Below are positions 17,683 to 25,868 of a stretch of DNA of 64,000 nt, piece after piece. Each line of letters opens with the position of its first letter. Position 1 is the first letter of the stretch. The DNA comes from Pyramidobacter porci (GTDB lineage: Bacteria > Synergistota > Synergistia > Synergistales > Dethiosulfovibrionaceae), in assembly GCF_009695745.1 (NCBI RefSeq), contig NZ_VUNH01000013.1:1-64000 (forward strand), given 5' to 3'. Made by a program: the position numbers and the translations under genes. Below the pieces are notes generated by a model. That model was given only the letters and a program-made list of their open reading frames with translations, was not told where the DNA came from and did not search any database.

Positions 17683-17878
17683 GAAACCTGCCAGTTTTAC
17701 AAAGGGCGTTGCCGTCGCTTGAAGGGCGGCCGGAGGTTCTCCGCGCGTTTTGCGGGCCGCGCGCGCGGGGACGGCGGCACCGGGCCTTGTGGGATCACAG
17801 CATATCGCCGGCGCGGGACCGGCGAAAGGCGCGGTGTGCTTTCAGCGCGGCCGAAAAAAACGGAGGAGGTTCTCGCCC

Positions 17879-18160
17879 ATGAAAAACATGGACCGCCGCT
17901 TTCGCCAGGCCAACTTCGAGGCTTTGTGCTCCGTGGTTCTGGCGCTGTCGTTCTTCGTCTGGTGGTACGCTTTCGCCTACGGGCTGGGATCGGGAGATCC
18001 CGCGCGCTACCGCTTCGTTTGGGGGCTGCCGGAATGGTTCTTTTACAGTTCGGTGGCCGGCCCGGCGCTGTTCTGCTTTTTGGCGTGGCTGATGGTGAAG
18101 TTTCTGTTCAAAAACGTCTCGCTGGCCCCGCACGAAAAGGAGGAAGCTTCCCATGATTAA
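17879..18160 (+). CDS. yhdT: YhdT family (DUF997) membrane protein
   Basis: A 93-residue protein with two membrane helices (about 15-37 and 52-75). It starts at the ATG after GGAGGAGG and overlaps panF by eight bases. The YhdT/DUF997 family is typically encoded directly before the sodium:pantothenate symporter, and the motif RRFRQANFEA at the N-terminus fits. It is presumed to be an accessory subunit of the symporter, though no biochemical role is established. Confidence 0.82.
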   Translation: MKNMDRRFRQANFEALCSVVLALSFFVWWYAFAYGLGSGDPARYRFVWGLPEWFFYSSVAGPALFCFLAWLMVKFLFKNVSLAPHEKEEASHD

Positions 18161-19616
18161 CTGGCCGCTGCTGACTCCCGTGCTGGCCTATCTGGCCGGC
18201 GTCTATCTGCTGGCTCTGTACAGCGGCGCGCGTCTGGAGAAAAGCAAAAGTTTCCTCAGCGAATACTTCATCGGCAGCCGCAGTATGGGCGGCTTTGTGC
18301 TGGCGATGACGCTGGTCGCCACGTACACGTCGGCGTCGAGCTTCATCGGCGGCCCCGGCGTGGCCTACAAGACGGGGCTGGGCTGGGTGCTGCTGGCGGT
18401 GATTCAGGTGCCCACGGCCTGGCTGACGCTGGGCGTGCTCGGCAAAAAGTTCGCCATCGTCGCCCGCCGCATCGACGCCATCACGGTCAACGACTTTCTG
18501 CGCGAGCGCTACCGCAGCCCGCTGCTGGTCGTCGTCGCGTCCGTCAGCCTGATCCTGTTCTTCCTCTCGGCGATGACGGCGCAGTTCATCGGCGGCGCGC
18601 GGCTGTTCGAGACCATCACCGGACTGCATTATCTATGGGGACTGGCGATCTTCGCCGGCACGGTCGTCCTCTACACCACCGTCGGCGGATTCCGCGCCGT
18701 GGCGCTCACCGACGCGCTGCAGGGCGTGGTCATGATCCTCGGAACGATCGCCATGATCTGGGGCATTTCCGCCTCCGGCGGCGGCATGAAATCCGTCATG
18801 GGCAAGATCGCCGCGGCCGATCCGGCGCTGCTCACGCCGTTCGGCCCCGACAACTTCATCGCCAAGCCCTTCATCCTTTCCTTCTGGGTGCTGGTCTGCT
18901 TCGGCACGATCGGCCTGCCGCACACCGCCGTGCGCTGCATGGGCTACAAGGACTCGCGATCGATGCACGGGGCCATCGTTATCGGTACGTTCGTCGTCAG
19001 CTTCATCATGCTCGGCATGCACCTCTGCGGCGCGCTCGGCAGCGCCGTGCTGCCGGGACTGGAGGCGCCCGATTCGATTATGCCGCGGCTGGCCGTGAAG
19101 GTCCTGCCGCCGGCCGTGGCGGGCGTGTTCCTGGCGGGGCCGCTGGCGGGCGTGATGTCCACCATCGACTCGCAGCTGATCCAGATGTCCTCGACGATCG
19201 TCAAAGACCTTTACATCAACTACGTCGATCCGGCCGCCGCCGGCGACGAACGGCGCGTCAAAAAGCTGAGCGTGTTCAGCACGGCCGTCCTCGGCGCGGT
19301 CGTGTTCCTCGCCGCCGTGCGGCCGCCCAGCCTGATCGTGTGGCTGAACCTGTTCGCCTTCGGCGGCATGGAAGCGGCCTTCCTCTGGCCGCTCGTACTC
19401 GGCCTCTACTGGCGCCGCGCCAATGCCGCCGGAGCGCTGGCTTCCGCCGTCTGCGGCGTCGGCTCCTACTTCGTCATGGGCGCGTGGCTGAAGAACTTCT
19501 ACGGCATGAACGTGATCGTTCCCAGCCTGGCGATCGGCCTTTCCGCCTTCGCCGCCGTCAGCCTGCTGACTTCCCCGCCGCCGGGCGACGTGATCGACAC
19601 GTTCTGGGGAGAATAG
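18153..19616 (+). CDS. panF: Sodium:pantothenate symporter-like SSS transporter
   Basis: A 487-residue sodium:solute symporter with about 13 hydrophobic helices. Family marks include EYFIGSRSMGGFVLAMTLVA near residue 37, YTSASSFIGGPG, the GGFRAVALTDALQG sodium-symporter signature (about 181-194) and AGPLAGVMSTIDSQLIQ (about 328-344). The yhdT neighbour and the sequence type support pantothenate as substrate over proline or acetate, but substrate remains an inference. The start is ATG with AAGGAGG; translation is coupled to yhdT. Confidence 0.88.
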   Translation: MINWPLLTPVLAYLAGVYLLALYSGARLEKSKSFLSEYFIGSRSMGGFVLAMTLVATYTSASSFIGGPGVAYKTGLGWVLLAVIQVPTAWLTLGVLGKKFAIVARRIDAITVNDFLRERYRSPLLVVVASVSLILFFLSAMTAQFIGGARLFETITGLHYLWGLAIFAGTVVLYTTVGGFRAVALTDALQGVVMILGTIAMIWGISASGGGMKSVMGKIAAADPALLTPFGPDNFIAKPFILSFWVLVCFGTIGLPHTAVRCMGYKDSRSMHGAIVIGTFVVSFIMLGMHLCGALGSAVLPGLEAPDSIMPRLAVKVLPPAVAGVFLAGPLAGVMSTIDSQLIQMSSTIVKDLYINYVDPAAAGDERRVKKLSVFSTAVLGAVVFLAAVRPPSLIVWLNLFAFGGMEAAFLWPLVLGLYWRRANAAGALASAVCGVGSYFVMGAWLKNFYGMNVIVPSLAIGLSAFAAVSLLTSPPPGDVIDTFWGE

Positions 19617-19644
19617 CGCCGCGGCGGCAGGAATCGGAAATCGA

Positions 19645-19660
19645 TGTTCCACGTGGAACA
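19645..19660. promoter_or_regulatory. parS site (ParB binding), copy 1
   Basis: TGTTCCACGTGGAACA is a perfect 16-base palindrome and exact match to the chromosomal parS consensus TGTTNCACGTGNAACA. The symmetry extends to 20 bases (19643-19662). It is intergenic, just past panF. An identical site lies at 58695-58710. Confidence 0.93.
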
Positions 19661-19670
19661 TCACACGCCG

Positions 19671-19710
19671 ATCCCCGATGGCCGCCGGTTTATCGGGGAT
19701 TGCATTTTTT
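19671..19710 (+). terminator. panF terminator
   Basis: ATCCCCGAT (19671-19679) pairs with ATCGGGGAT (19692-19700), followed by TGCATTTTTT. Confidence 0.88.
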
Positions 19711-19808
19711 CGCATTCACCTTTTCCCGCGCTTTTATGGCCGCTCCGTTGAAAAGCGTTATAATCGGCATCAGTACGAAAATTCTTGCGATTCAGGGAGG
19801 TTTTTCCC

Positions 19809-21029
19809 GTGACGTTCGACGTCAAGAAACAGTTCAGCGCCGCTGCGCTCGGCATTCGTCCCTCGCCGATCCGCGACATGTTCCAGCTGATCCGCCGGCC
19901 CGGCATGATCAGTTTCGCCGGCGGCATGCCCGCGCCGGAAGTGTTCCCCGTGGAGGAGTTCTACGCTGGCGCGTCGATCCTGCGCGACGAAGGGCGCGAC
20001 ATCCTCCAGTACGGCGCCACCGAAGGCTATCCGCCGCTGCTGGACTTTCTCCGCGCCTGGATGGCGCCCCGCCTCGGGCGCGTCGTCTCGCGCGACGAGA
20101 TCCTCGTCACTTCGGGCAGCTCGCAGGCCTGCGACCTGCTGATCCGCGCCACCGTGGACCGCGGCGATTATGTCGTCACCGAAGAGCCGACGTTTCTCGG
20201 CAACTCGCTGAACATGTACAATCAGGGGGCGAAGTTCGTCACCGTGCCCTGCGACGGCGACGGCATGATGGTCGATCTGCTCCCGGAAAAGCTGGATCGG
20301 ATCCTCGCCGCCGGGCACAAGGCGCGCTTCGTCTACACGATCCCCAACTTCCACAATCCCACGGGCGCGACGCTCTCGCTTGCACGCCGCCGCAAGCTCG
20401 TGGAGATCGCCCACCGCTACGGCCTGGTCGTCATGGAGGACGACCCGTACGGCAGCGTGCGCTTCGAGGGCGAGGACCTGCCGACGCTCTACTCGCTCGA
20501 CGGCGAGGGCTGCGTGCTGTACGCCGGCTCGTTCTCCAAGATCCTCGCGCCGGGCACGCGCGTGGGCTGGTGCGTCGGCCCCGCCGAGCTGATCCGCACG
20601 CTGGCGGTCTTCAAGCAGGGGGCGGACACCAGCACCAGCGTCGTGTCGCAGGCACTGGTGTACCGATATTGCGCGTCGGGCGCGCTCGACGCGAATCTGC
20701 CAAAAATCGTCGACAACTACCGCCGCAAGCGCGACCTCATGGAAGCGGCGCTGCGCAAATATCTGCCCCCGGGCGAAGCGAAGTGGGTCACGCCGCACGG
20801 CGGTTTTTTCTACTGGATCACGACGCCGCGCATCGACTGCGACGAACTGTTCGAAAGGGCGATCGCGCGCAACGTGGCCTTCGTCGTCGGCGGGCCGTTC
20901 TTCCCCAACGGCGGCGGCGAGCACAGTTTCAGAATGTGCTTCACCTTCGCCACACCCGAGCAAGTGAACGCCGGCGTCGAAGCCCTCGGCGCAGCGATGC
21001 GCGAGCTGTTGCCCGCAGCGTCGCGCTGA
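19809..21029 (+). CDS. PLP-dependent aminotransferase, paralogue of 12751-13983
   Basis: A 406-residue fold-type I aminotransferase starting at GTG (19809) after AGGGAGG; the frame extends upstream to a TTG without a site. Motifs: PSPIRDMFQLIRRPGMISFAGG near the start, YTIPNFHNPTGATLS, MEDDPYGSVRFEG and the PLP-lysine segment GSFSKILAPGTRVGW. The overall wording closely follows the paralogue 7 kb away, pointing to an old duplication. It is expressed alone between parS/terminator and the dnaB unit. Substrate is unknown; branched-chain, aromatic or 2-aminoadipate-type activity is plausible. Confidence 0.9.
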   Translation: MTFDVKKQFSAAALGIRPSPIRDMFQLIRRPGMISFAGGMPAPEVFPVEEFYAGASILRDEGRDILQYGATEGYPPLLDFLRAWMAPRLGRVVSRDEILVTSGSSQACDLLIRATVDRGDYVVTEEPTFLGNSLNMYNQGAKFVTVPCDGDGMMVDLLPEKLDRILAAGHKARFVYTIPNFHNPTGATLSLARRRKLVEIAHRYGLVVMEDDPYGSVRFEGEDLPTLYSLDGEGCVLYAGSFSKILAPGTRVGWCVGPAELIRTLAVFKQGADTSTSVVSQALVYRYCASGALDANLPKIVDNYRRKRDLMEAALRKYLPPGEAKWVTPHGGFFYWITTPRIDCDELFERAIARNVAFVVGGPFFPNGGGEHSFRMCFTFATPEQVNAGVEALGAAMRELLPAASR

Positions 21030-21040
21030 ACGAACAACAA

Positions 21041-21084
21041 AAAACGCCTTTTCCACATTCGGACGGTGGAAAAGGCGTTTTTCG
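21041..21084. terminator. Bidirectional terminator
   Basis: AACGCCTTTTCCAC pairs with GTGGAAAAGGCGTT, flanked by an A-run and a T-run, between convergent aminotransferase and dnaB. Confidence 0.92.
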
Positions 21085-21098
21085 TCATGCAAAATATT

Positions 21099-22445
21099 TC
21101 AGCGACCGTAGGCCATATCCTCGAAGCGCGTATACTCGCGCAGGAAAACGAGCTTCACCTTGTCGGTGGGGCCGTTGCGGTTCTTGGCGATGTCGAGCGA
21201 GGCCGAGTTGTCGTTGCGGCCTTCCGGATCTTTGGCGTAGTAGCTCTCGCGATACAGCAGCGCGACGAGATCGGCGTCCTGCTCGATGGCGCCGGAGTCG
21301 CGCAGGTCGGAGAGCTGCGGCGTCTTTTCGTTGCGGCTCTCGACGGCGCGCGACAGCTGCGACAGCGCGATCACGGGGACTTCCAGCTCGCGGGCGATCG
21401 CTTTCAGCCCGCGGGAGATCTCGGCCACTTCGTTCTGCTTGCTGTCCATGGTGCGGCTGGCATTCATGAGCTGCAGGTAATCGACGACGATCAGCCCCAG
21501 TTCGCCGTGCTTGGCCTTGAAGCGGCGCGCGCGCGCTTTCAGTTCGATCGTGGAGAGGATGGAGCTGTCGTCGATGTACAGCGGCGCTTCGATGAGGATC
21601 GCGGCGGCGTCCTGAAGAGCTTTCCAGTCGCCGCGCGCGAACGAACCGTTGACCAGTTCCTGCAGGTTCATGCGCGCTTCGGCCCCCAGCAGGCGCAGCG
21701 CCAGCTGCTCGGCCCCCATCTCCAGACTGAAGACGAGCACGGGCAGCTGCGCTTTGACGGCAACGTTGCGCGCGATGTTCATGGCCAGGGCGGTCTTTCC
21801 CATCGAAGGACGGGCGGCGATAATGTTCAGCGCGCCGCGCTGCAGGCCGCTGGTGAGCCGGTCGATGCCGATAAAGCCGCTGGTGATGCCGGTGATGCCG
21901 GTATCCTCGCGGTTGAAGGCTTCTTCGATCTTGTTGAAGGTGGCGGGCATGACATCGCGCAGGCTCTTGAAGTTGGCCTCGTTGCGCTGGCGCGAGACTT
22001 CGAAGACGAAGCGCTCGGCGTCTTCCAGCAGTTCGCTGAGGTCCTTGCTTTCGTCGTAGCCCATGCGCACGATGGCGTTGCCGGCGCTGATCAGGCGGCG
22101 GTGGACAGCCTTGTCGCGCACGATGCGGGCGTGGTAGGCGGCGTTGGCCGCCGTCGGCACGCTGTCGATGACGGCGGCGAGGAACGCCTGCCCGCCCAGC
22201 TTCTCCAGCAGGCCGCGGTTCTGCAGCTCGGCGCTGAGCGTGAGCATGTCCACAGGGCGGCCGGTCTTGACCATGCCCACAATCACGTTGAAGACGTCGC
22301 GGTAGTTCAGGTCGTAAAAGTCTTCCGGCGACAGGAACTCGGTGACGTCGACCAGCGCCTCGCGGTCGAGCAGGCAGGCGCCGAGGACCGCCCGTTCGGC
22401 GTCGAGATTGCTCGGCGGCAGGCGGTCGAAGATCTCGTCAGGCAC
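21099..22445 (-). CDS. dnaB: Replicative DNA helicase DnaB
   Basis: A 448-residue hexameric helicase that unwinds the fork. The N-terminal domain (PSNLDAERAVLGACLLD) is followed by a RecA-like core with Walker A ARPSMGKTA (about residue 205) and LIVVDYLQLM for Walker B. SQLSRAVESRNEKTPQLSDL and the conserved DSGAIEQDAD close the core. The start is GTG, five bases after the rplI stop. It belongs to the DUF2232-rplI-dnaB unit, a common bacterial order. Confidence 0.97.
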   Translation of the reverse strand: MPDEIFDRLPPSNLDAERAVLGACLLDREALVDVTEFLSPEDFYDLNYRDVFNVIVGMVKTGRPVDMLTLSAELQNRGLLEKLGGQAFLAAVIDSVPTAANAAYHARIVRDKAVHRRLISAGNAIVRMGYDESKDLSELLEDAERFVFEVSRQRNEANFKSLRDVMPATFNKIEEAFNREDTGITGITSGFIGIDRLTSGLQRGALNIIAARPSMGKTALAMNIARNVAVKAQLPVLVFSLEMGAEQLALRLLGAEARMNLQELVNGSFARGDWKALQDAAAILIEAPLYIDDSSILSTIELKARARRFKAKHGELGLIVVDYLQLMNASRTMDSKQNEVAEISRGLKAIARELEVPVIALSQLSRAVESRNEKTPQLSDLRDSGAIEQDADLVALLYRESYYAKDPEGRNDNSASLDIAKNRNGPTDKVKLVFLREYTRFEDMAYGR

Positions 22446-22449
22446 GACG

Positions 22450-22899
22450 CTACTGCTGCCCTTCCACGGACAGCGTCATGGCGCACTCGACGCCCGGATA
22501 GAGTTTCAGCGTCAGCGGATAAGCTCCCAGCGCCTTGACGGCGCCGTCGATCTTGACGTTTTTCTTGTCGAGCTTTACGCCGTACTGAGCCTGCAGAGCT
22601 TCGGCGATCTGCGCGGCGGTGACGCTGCCGAACAGGCGTCCGCCCTCGCCGGCGCCGACGCCCATCCTGACGACCTTGCCGCCGATCTTCGCCTTCACGG
22701 CTTCGGCTTCGGCGGTGAGTCTCGAGTCGCGGCGCTCGGCCGCGGCGGTCTTGTCCTTGAGGATGTTGACGTTCTGCGCGGTGCCTTCCACGGCGAGGCC
22801 GCGCGGGAACAGGAAATTGCGGGCGTAGCCGTCGGCAACTTCGACGACGGCGTTTTTTTTGCCGAGCTTGCGCACATCTTCCTTGAGAATGACTTTCAT
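22450..22899 (-). CDS. rplI: 50S ribosomal protein L9
   Basis: A 149-residue L9. It starts MKVILKEDVRKLGKKNAVVEV, has the conserved ADGYARNFLFPRGLA loop, a central connecting helix, and a C-terminal domain with GRLFGSVTAAQIAEAL. ATG at 22899 is preceded by GGAGG and overlaps the end of the DUF2232 gene by four bases. Length is normal. Confidence 0.97.
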   Translation of the reverse strand: MKVILKEDVRKLGKKNAVVEVADGYARNFLFPRGLAVEGTAQNVNILKDKTAAAERRDSRLTAEAEAVKAKIGGKVVRMGVGAGEGGRLFGSVTAAQIAEALQAQYGVKLDKKNVKIDGAVKALGAYPLTLKLYPGVECAMTLSVEGQQ

Positions 22900-23843
22900 A
22901 AACGATCGCCTCCAAAACGATATCTTATATTCCAGCACATGTCGATGATTCCCGCGAAGGCCGCAAGCTGCGACAGGAACGGGATGATCGTAAGCGTCAC
23001 GAGTATGACGTTGCGGACAATGCGGGGCAGGCCGCGGCCGTCCATGTACCACGCCGCCAGGGACATGCCCTGGATCAGAAACAGCGTGCGCACGAGCAGA
23101 TCGAGATTGAGCCCGATGCGGATGAGAAAGCCGGCCTGCGCCGGATAGTTCGCTCCCGCCCACGTGCACAGCAGCCCGACGAGGAAAGCCCACATCAGGC
23201 TGGAGGGGAAACGCCAGCGGTCAAAAGGCGGCAGCTTGGGCAGTTCGACGCGGTCGAGATGCCCGAGCACGCGCCCGGTGATCCAATAGCAGGTGGCGCT
23301 GTCGATCACGGCTACCATGATAAAAATAGCGGGGACGATCAGCGGCATGATCTTCATGGTCGCTTCGAGCTGCGCTTTGACGGCGGCCGACAGTTCGGCG
23401 CCGACGGGCAGCTTCAGCATCATGTCCATTATCTTCTGGGCGCCGCTCATATCGAGGTTCATCGGGTTGAGCCCGGTGACGTAAAAGAGGAGGACGGCCA
23501 TGATCAGCTTACAGCCCAGCGAGACGAGCGAGCTCCAGCCCAGGATCTCGACGGCGGAACTTTTCAGCTCGATGATGCGCCCCATGCTCAGCCCCATCAG
23601 GGCGAAGCCGAGAGCGTAGGACAGCGCGGCGATCGGGCCGCCCCAAAGCAGCACGAGAACGGAGCCGACGATCAGCGACGCAAAGCCGAGCCGCAGGTCG
23701 TGGCGCATTTCCAGGATCACCAGGGGAACCGGGCTGAGCAAGATCAGGAGCAGCCCCAACACGGGAATGTTCGCTCCAACGTACAGAATGACCGACAGCC
23801 CCGTGAGGAGCGCCGATTCCACCAGGCTGCGCGCCTGTGTCAT
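22896..23843 (-). CDS. DUF2232 (YybS-like) membrane protein
   Basis: A 315-residue polytopic membrane protein with about eight hydrophobic helices. The tail (GMSLAAWYMDGRGLPRI, then LTIIPFLSQLAAFAGIIDM) and its position immediately before rplI and dnaB match the DUF2232/YybS family. Those proteins are ECF-transporter-like or membrane-organising proteins of unknown role. ATG follows AAAGG. It is the first gene of the unit after the rpsR terminator. Confidence 0.8.
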   Translation of the reverse strand: MTQARSLVESALLTGLSVILYVGANIPVLGLLLILLSPVPLVILEMRHDLRLGFASLIVGSVLVLLWGGPIAALSYALGFALMGLSMGRIIELKSSAVEILGWSSLVSLGCKLIMAVLLFYVTGLNPMNLDMSGAQKIMDMMLKLPVGAELSAAVKAQLEATMKIMPLIVPAIFIMVAVIDSATCYWITGRVLGHLDRVELPKLPPFDRWRFPSSLMWAFLVGLLCTWAGANYPAQAGFLIRIGLNLDLLVRTLFLIQGMSLAAWYMDGRGLPRIVRNVILVTLTIIPFLSQLAAFAGIIDMCWNIRYRFGGDRL

Positions 23844-23906
23844 GTCCTTTTCCCCCTTCTATGATGGCAGGCTGAACGGAGCAGCCGCGTTTTTCACAGA
23901 TTGTGT

Positions 23907-23940
23907 AAAAAAAGAGAGAGGAAGACAAGCATCCTCTCTC
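23907..23940 (-). terminator. rpsF-ssb-rpsR operon terminator
   Basis: On the minus strand GAGAGAGGA pairs with TCCTCTCTC, followed by a run of seven Ts (complement of 23907-23913). It lies 15 bases past the rpsR stop. Confidence 0.92.
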
Positions 23941-23955
23941 CGTGCGTGCGTATGA

Positions 23956-24204
23956 TTACTCGGCGGTATAGGGCAGAAGAGCCATGAAACGAGCGCGCTT
24001 CACGGCGACCGTCAGCTGACGCTGATGCTTGGCGCAGTTGCCCGTGACGCGGCGGGGAATGATCTTGCCGCGCTCGCTGACATACTTCTTCAGGCGCTCC
24101 ACATCCTTGTAATCTACCTCGTCAAGCTTGTCAACGCAGAAAAAGCAAACCTTCGGACGGCGCTTGCCGCCGCCTCTCTTTCTCATCGGACCGGAAAAGG
24201 GCAT
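23956..24204 (-). CDS. rpsR: 30S ribosomal protein S18
   Basis: An 82-residue S18 with the conserved core [21 protein letters not shown] and [17 protein letters not shown]. The start is ATG at 24204 with AAGGAGG; the frame is open seven codons further but without a site. Two of the four cysteines of the N-terminal zinc-binding form are present in CFFC, with another Cys in NCAKH. It is the last gene of rpsF-ssb-rpsR; S18 pairs with S6 on the ribosome and in autoregulation. Confidence 0.97.
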   Translation of the reverse strand: MPFSGPMRKRGGGKRRPKVCFFCVDKLDEVDYKDVERLKKYVSERGKIIPRRVTGNCAKHQRQLTVAVKRARFMALLPYTAE

Positions 24205-24294
24205 CGGGAAAAACCTCCTTCGCAAAAAACACCACCAGGGGTGCGCCCCTGTTCAATGCTCCGCGGCGCTTAAGGCGCGCGAAGCGAGACTTTT

Positions 24295-24864
24295 TTAAAA
24301 GGGAATGTCGGCCTCGTCCTCGGGCGGCGCAACGCTGGCCGCGCCCGAGTCGAGCTCGGAGATATCCATGGGGAAACTGTCGTTGGGGCCGAAGCCGTCG
24401 TTTTGCGGCGGCTGAGAGTCGCGGTAGCTTTTCGGCGCGCTGCCGCGCCCCGACTGGTAGGAACCGCCGCCTTGGCTCTGAAAAGAACCGCCGCCGTCCT
24501 GGGCCCCGTAAGGCGCAGCTCCGCCGTCGTCGCGGCGTCCGCCCACAAACTGGAAGTTGTCGGCTACGATCTCGGTAACGTAACGTTTCTCGCCGGTCTT
24601 CGCCTCGTAGGAACGCACGTTGATGCGTCCCTCCACCAGCACGCCGCCGCCTTTTTTCAGGTAGCGTTCGCAGACTTCGGCGCCTTTGCCCCAGACGACG
24701 ACGGGGATAAAGCAGACTTCCTCGCGCATTTCGCCGTTCTGGTCTTTCCAGCTGCGGTTGACGGCCACGGAAAACGACGCTACGGCGCGCTGCGTGGCGG
24801 TGTAGCGGATCTCCGGATCGCGGGCCACGTTGCCCATGATGATGGCTCTGTTATACCCTCGCAT
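24295..24864 (-). CDS. ssb: Single-stranded DNA-binding protein
   Basis: A 189-residue SSB. The N-terminal OB fold (about 1-110) has NRAIIMGNVARDPEIRYT and FIPVVVWGKGAEVCERYL. A Gly/Gln/Ser-rich disordered linker (about 115-160) and an acidic tail ending DEADIPF, the canonical partner-binding tip, follow. ATG at 24864 has only a weak ribosome site and probably relies on coupling to rpsF, which stops 14 bases upstream. Confidence 0.96.
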   Translation of the reverse strand: MRGYNRAIIMGNVARDPEIRYTATQRAVASFSVAVNRSWKDQNGEMREEVCFIPVVVWGKGAEVCERYLKKGGGVLVEGRINVRSYEAKTGEKRYVTEIVADNFQFVGGRRDDGGAAPYGAQDGGGSFQSQGGGSYQSGRGSAPKSYRDSQPPQNDGFGPNDSFPMDISELDSGAASVAPPEDEADIPF

Positions 24865-24878
24865 CGGACGACACCCGT

Positions 24879-25166
24879 TTACTTTCCGTCCGCCGCCACG
24901 TTGAGATGGCGAACGATCAGCGGACGCAGGCTGAGAACGCGGCCAAGCTCCTTGAGCTGATCGGGGTCGATCTTGAACTCGACGACGACGTAAATGCCCT
25001 CGGTCAGCTTCTTGATCTCGTAAGCAAGACGCCGCTTCCCCCAAACATCGGTCTTCGCGACCTCGCCGCCGAGTTTGACGACGAGCTCCTCGATAGCCTT
25101 GACTTCCACGCTGTGGTCCTCGACGGTGGGATCGATGATCGCCATCATTTCGTATGAACGTACCAC
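24879..25166 (-). CDS. rpsF: 30S ribosomal protein S6
   Basis: A 95-residue S6 (VRSYEMMAIIDPTVEDH, WGKRRLAYEIKKLTEGIYVV, PLIVRHLNV). The start chosen is GTG at 25166, eight bases after GGAGGAGG; GTG at 25175 and TTG at 25172 are in frame but too close to that site. A hairpin resembling the S6:S18 binding motif lies 20 bases upstream, so the operon is probably autoregulated by the S6:S18 complex. Confidence 0.95.
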   Translation of the reverse strand: MVRSYEMMAIIDPTVEDHSVEVKAIEELVVKLGGEVAKTDVWGKRRLAYEIKKLTEGIYVVVEFKIDPDQLKELGRVLSLRPLIVRHLNVAADGK

Positions 25167-25188
25167 GCGCAACACCTCCTCCCTCTGG

Positions 25189-25222
25189 ACTGTCGGCCCC
25201 TCATGGGGCAGGGAACTACAGT
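25189..25222 (-). ncRNA. S6:S18 leader motif (autoregulatory RNA element)
   Basis: In the rpsF 5' leader, ACTGT (25218-25222) pairs with ACAGT (25189-25193) and CCCC (25205-25208) pairs with GGGG (25197-25200) over a 4-base loop. This leaves a CCG bulge (25194-25196) on the 3' side, the hallmark of the published S6:S18 mRNA motif that mimics the 16S binding site. Recognised by structure; not modelled. Confidence 0.7.
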
Positions 25223-25227
25223 TAGCG

Positions 25228-25256
25228 ATTATACATTACTTGCGCATGCCGCGCAA
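25228..25256 (-). promoter_or_regulatory. rpsF operon promoter
   Basis: Minus strand TTGCGC (25251-25256) and consensus TATAAT (25228-25233), 17-base spacer. Transcription would start just before the S6:S18 motif. Confidence 0.75.
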
Positions 25257-25308
25257 GCGGATTTTTTTCGTTTCGCGGAGGGACGGGCGCTGTCGTCCGC
25301 TCCGTCGC

Positions 25309-25350
25309 AAAAGTCCGCCGCCTGAAATTTTCTCAGACGGCGGACTTTTT
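25309..25350 (-). terminator. Terminator after the DUF3100 operon
   Basis: AAAAGTCCGCCG (25309-25320) pairs with CGGCGGACTTTT (25338-25349). On the minus strand it follows the 25364 stop by 14 bases. Confidence 0.85.
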
Positions 25351-25363
25351 CAGAATGTCTCTT

Positions 25364-25855
25364 TTAGAACACGCCGGTCCATTTCATGACCAGCTGAGCG
25401 ATGACCGCGGAACCGACAAACGTGCCCACCAGAGCGATGAGCGTAGTCAGGACGATGGCGACGCCCTGCTCTCTGAAAGTCTTCAGATCCTTGCCGGCGG
25501 CGACGCCGGAATAGGCCAAAATCGGCGTGCACAGCGGCAGCAGATAGATTTTGCCGACCGTTTTGTTGACGAAATCGGCGCAGGGAAGCAGCCCCGGCCA
25601 CGTCACCAGGATCCCGATGAACGTGATATACAGAACCGCGGGGAACCTCACGCGCGGGGCGGCCTTCTTCATGGCCTGATAAATCAGCTGGGCCAGCACG
25701 ATGATACCCAGAAAGATCAGCAGTCCGGGAGCGGCTTCGTGCGGCCTGACCACTCTGGCGGGATCGTTCAGCCTCAGCGTGTAGACATAGTTGCAGAACG
25801 CCGCCACGACGCCGGATACGATCCAGCCCTTCGTAAGCATCCACATTCTGGTCAT
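25364..25855 (-). CDS. Small four-helix membrane protein, DUF3100 partner
   Basis: A 163-residue protein with about four to five hydrophobic helices. ATG at 25855 follows GAGGAGG at good spacing, 14 bases beyond the DUF3100 stop; a longer frame to 25918 lacks support. I do not know the family by name. It is the last gene of an M20 hydrolase-DUF3100-this gene unit and probably forms a two-component permease with the DUF3100 protein. Confidence 0.65.
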   Translation of the reverse strand: MTRMWMLTKGWIVSGVVAAFCNYVYTLRLNDPARVVRPHEAAPGLLIFLGIIVLAQLIYQAMKKAAPRVRFPAVLYITFIGILVTWPGLLPCADFVNKTVGKIYLLPLCTPILAYSGVAAGKDLKTFREQGVAIVLTTLIALVGTFVGSAVIAQLVMKWTGVF

Positions 25856-25868
25856 GACGATCGCCTCC

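Larger units (their letters stand above)
17331..17878. other. Repeat-bearing spacer and panF-operon leader
   Basis: About 550 bases without a convincing gene. It holds repeat copy D, an imperfect long inverted repeat (17500-17556), a GC-rich hairpin (17563-17596), a promoter (17655-17682) and then a roughly 190-base GC-rich leader before yhdT. An open frame of 161 codons starting at 17671 overlaps yhdT in another frame and looks like a shadow. Confidence 0.6.

Noticed and set aside
18635-21469. A 944-codon plus-strand open frame across panF and the aminotransferase
   Set aside because: It is Arg/Ala/Gly-rich low-complexity translation, in a different frame from two well-supported genes on the same strand. 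Long shadow frames are expected in GC-rich coding DNA.
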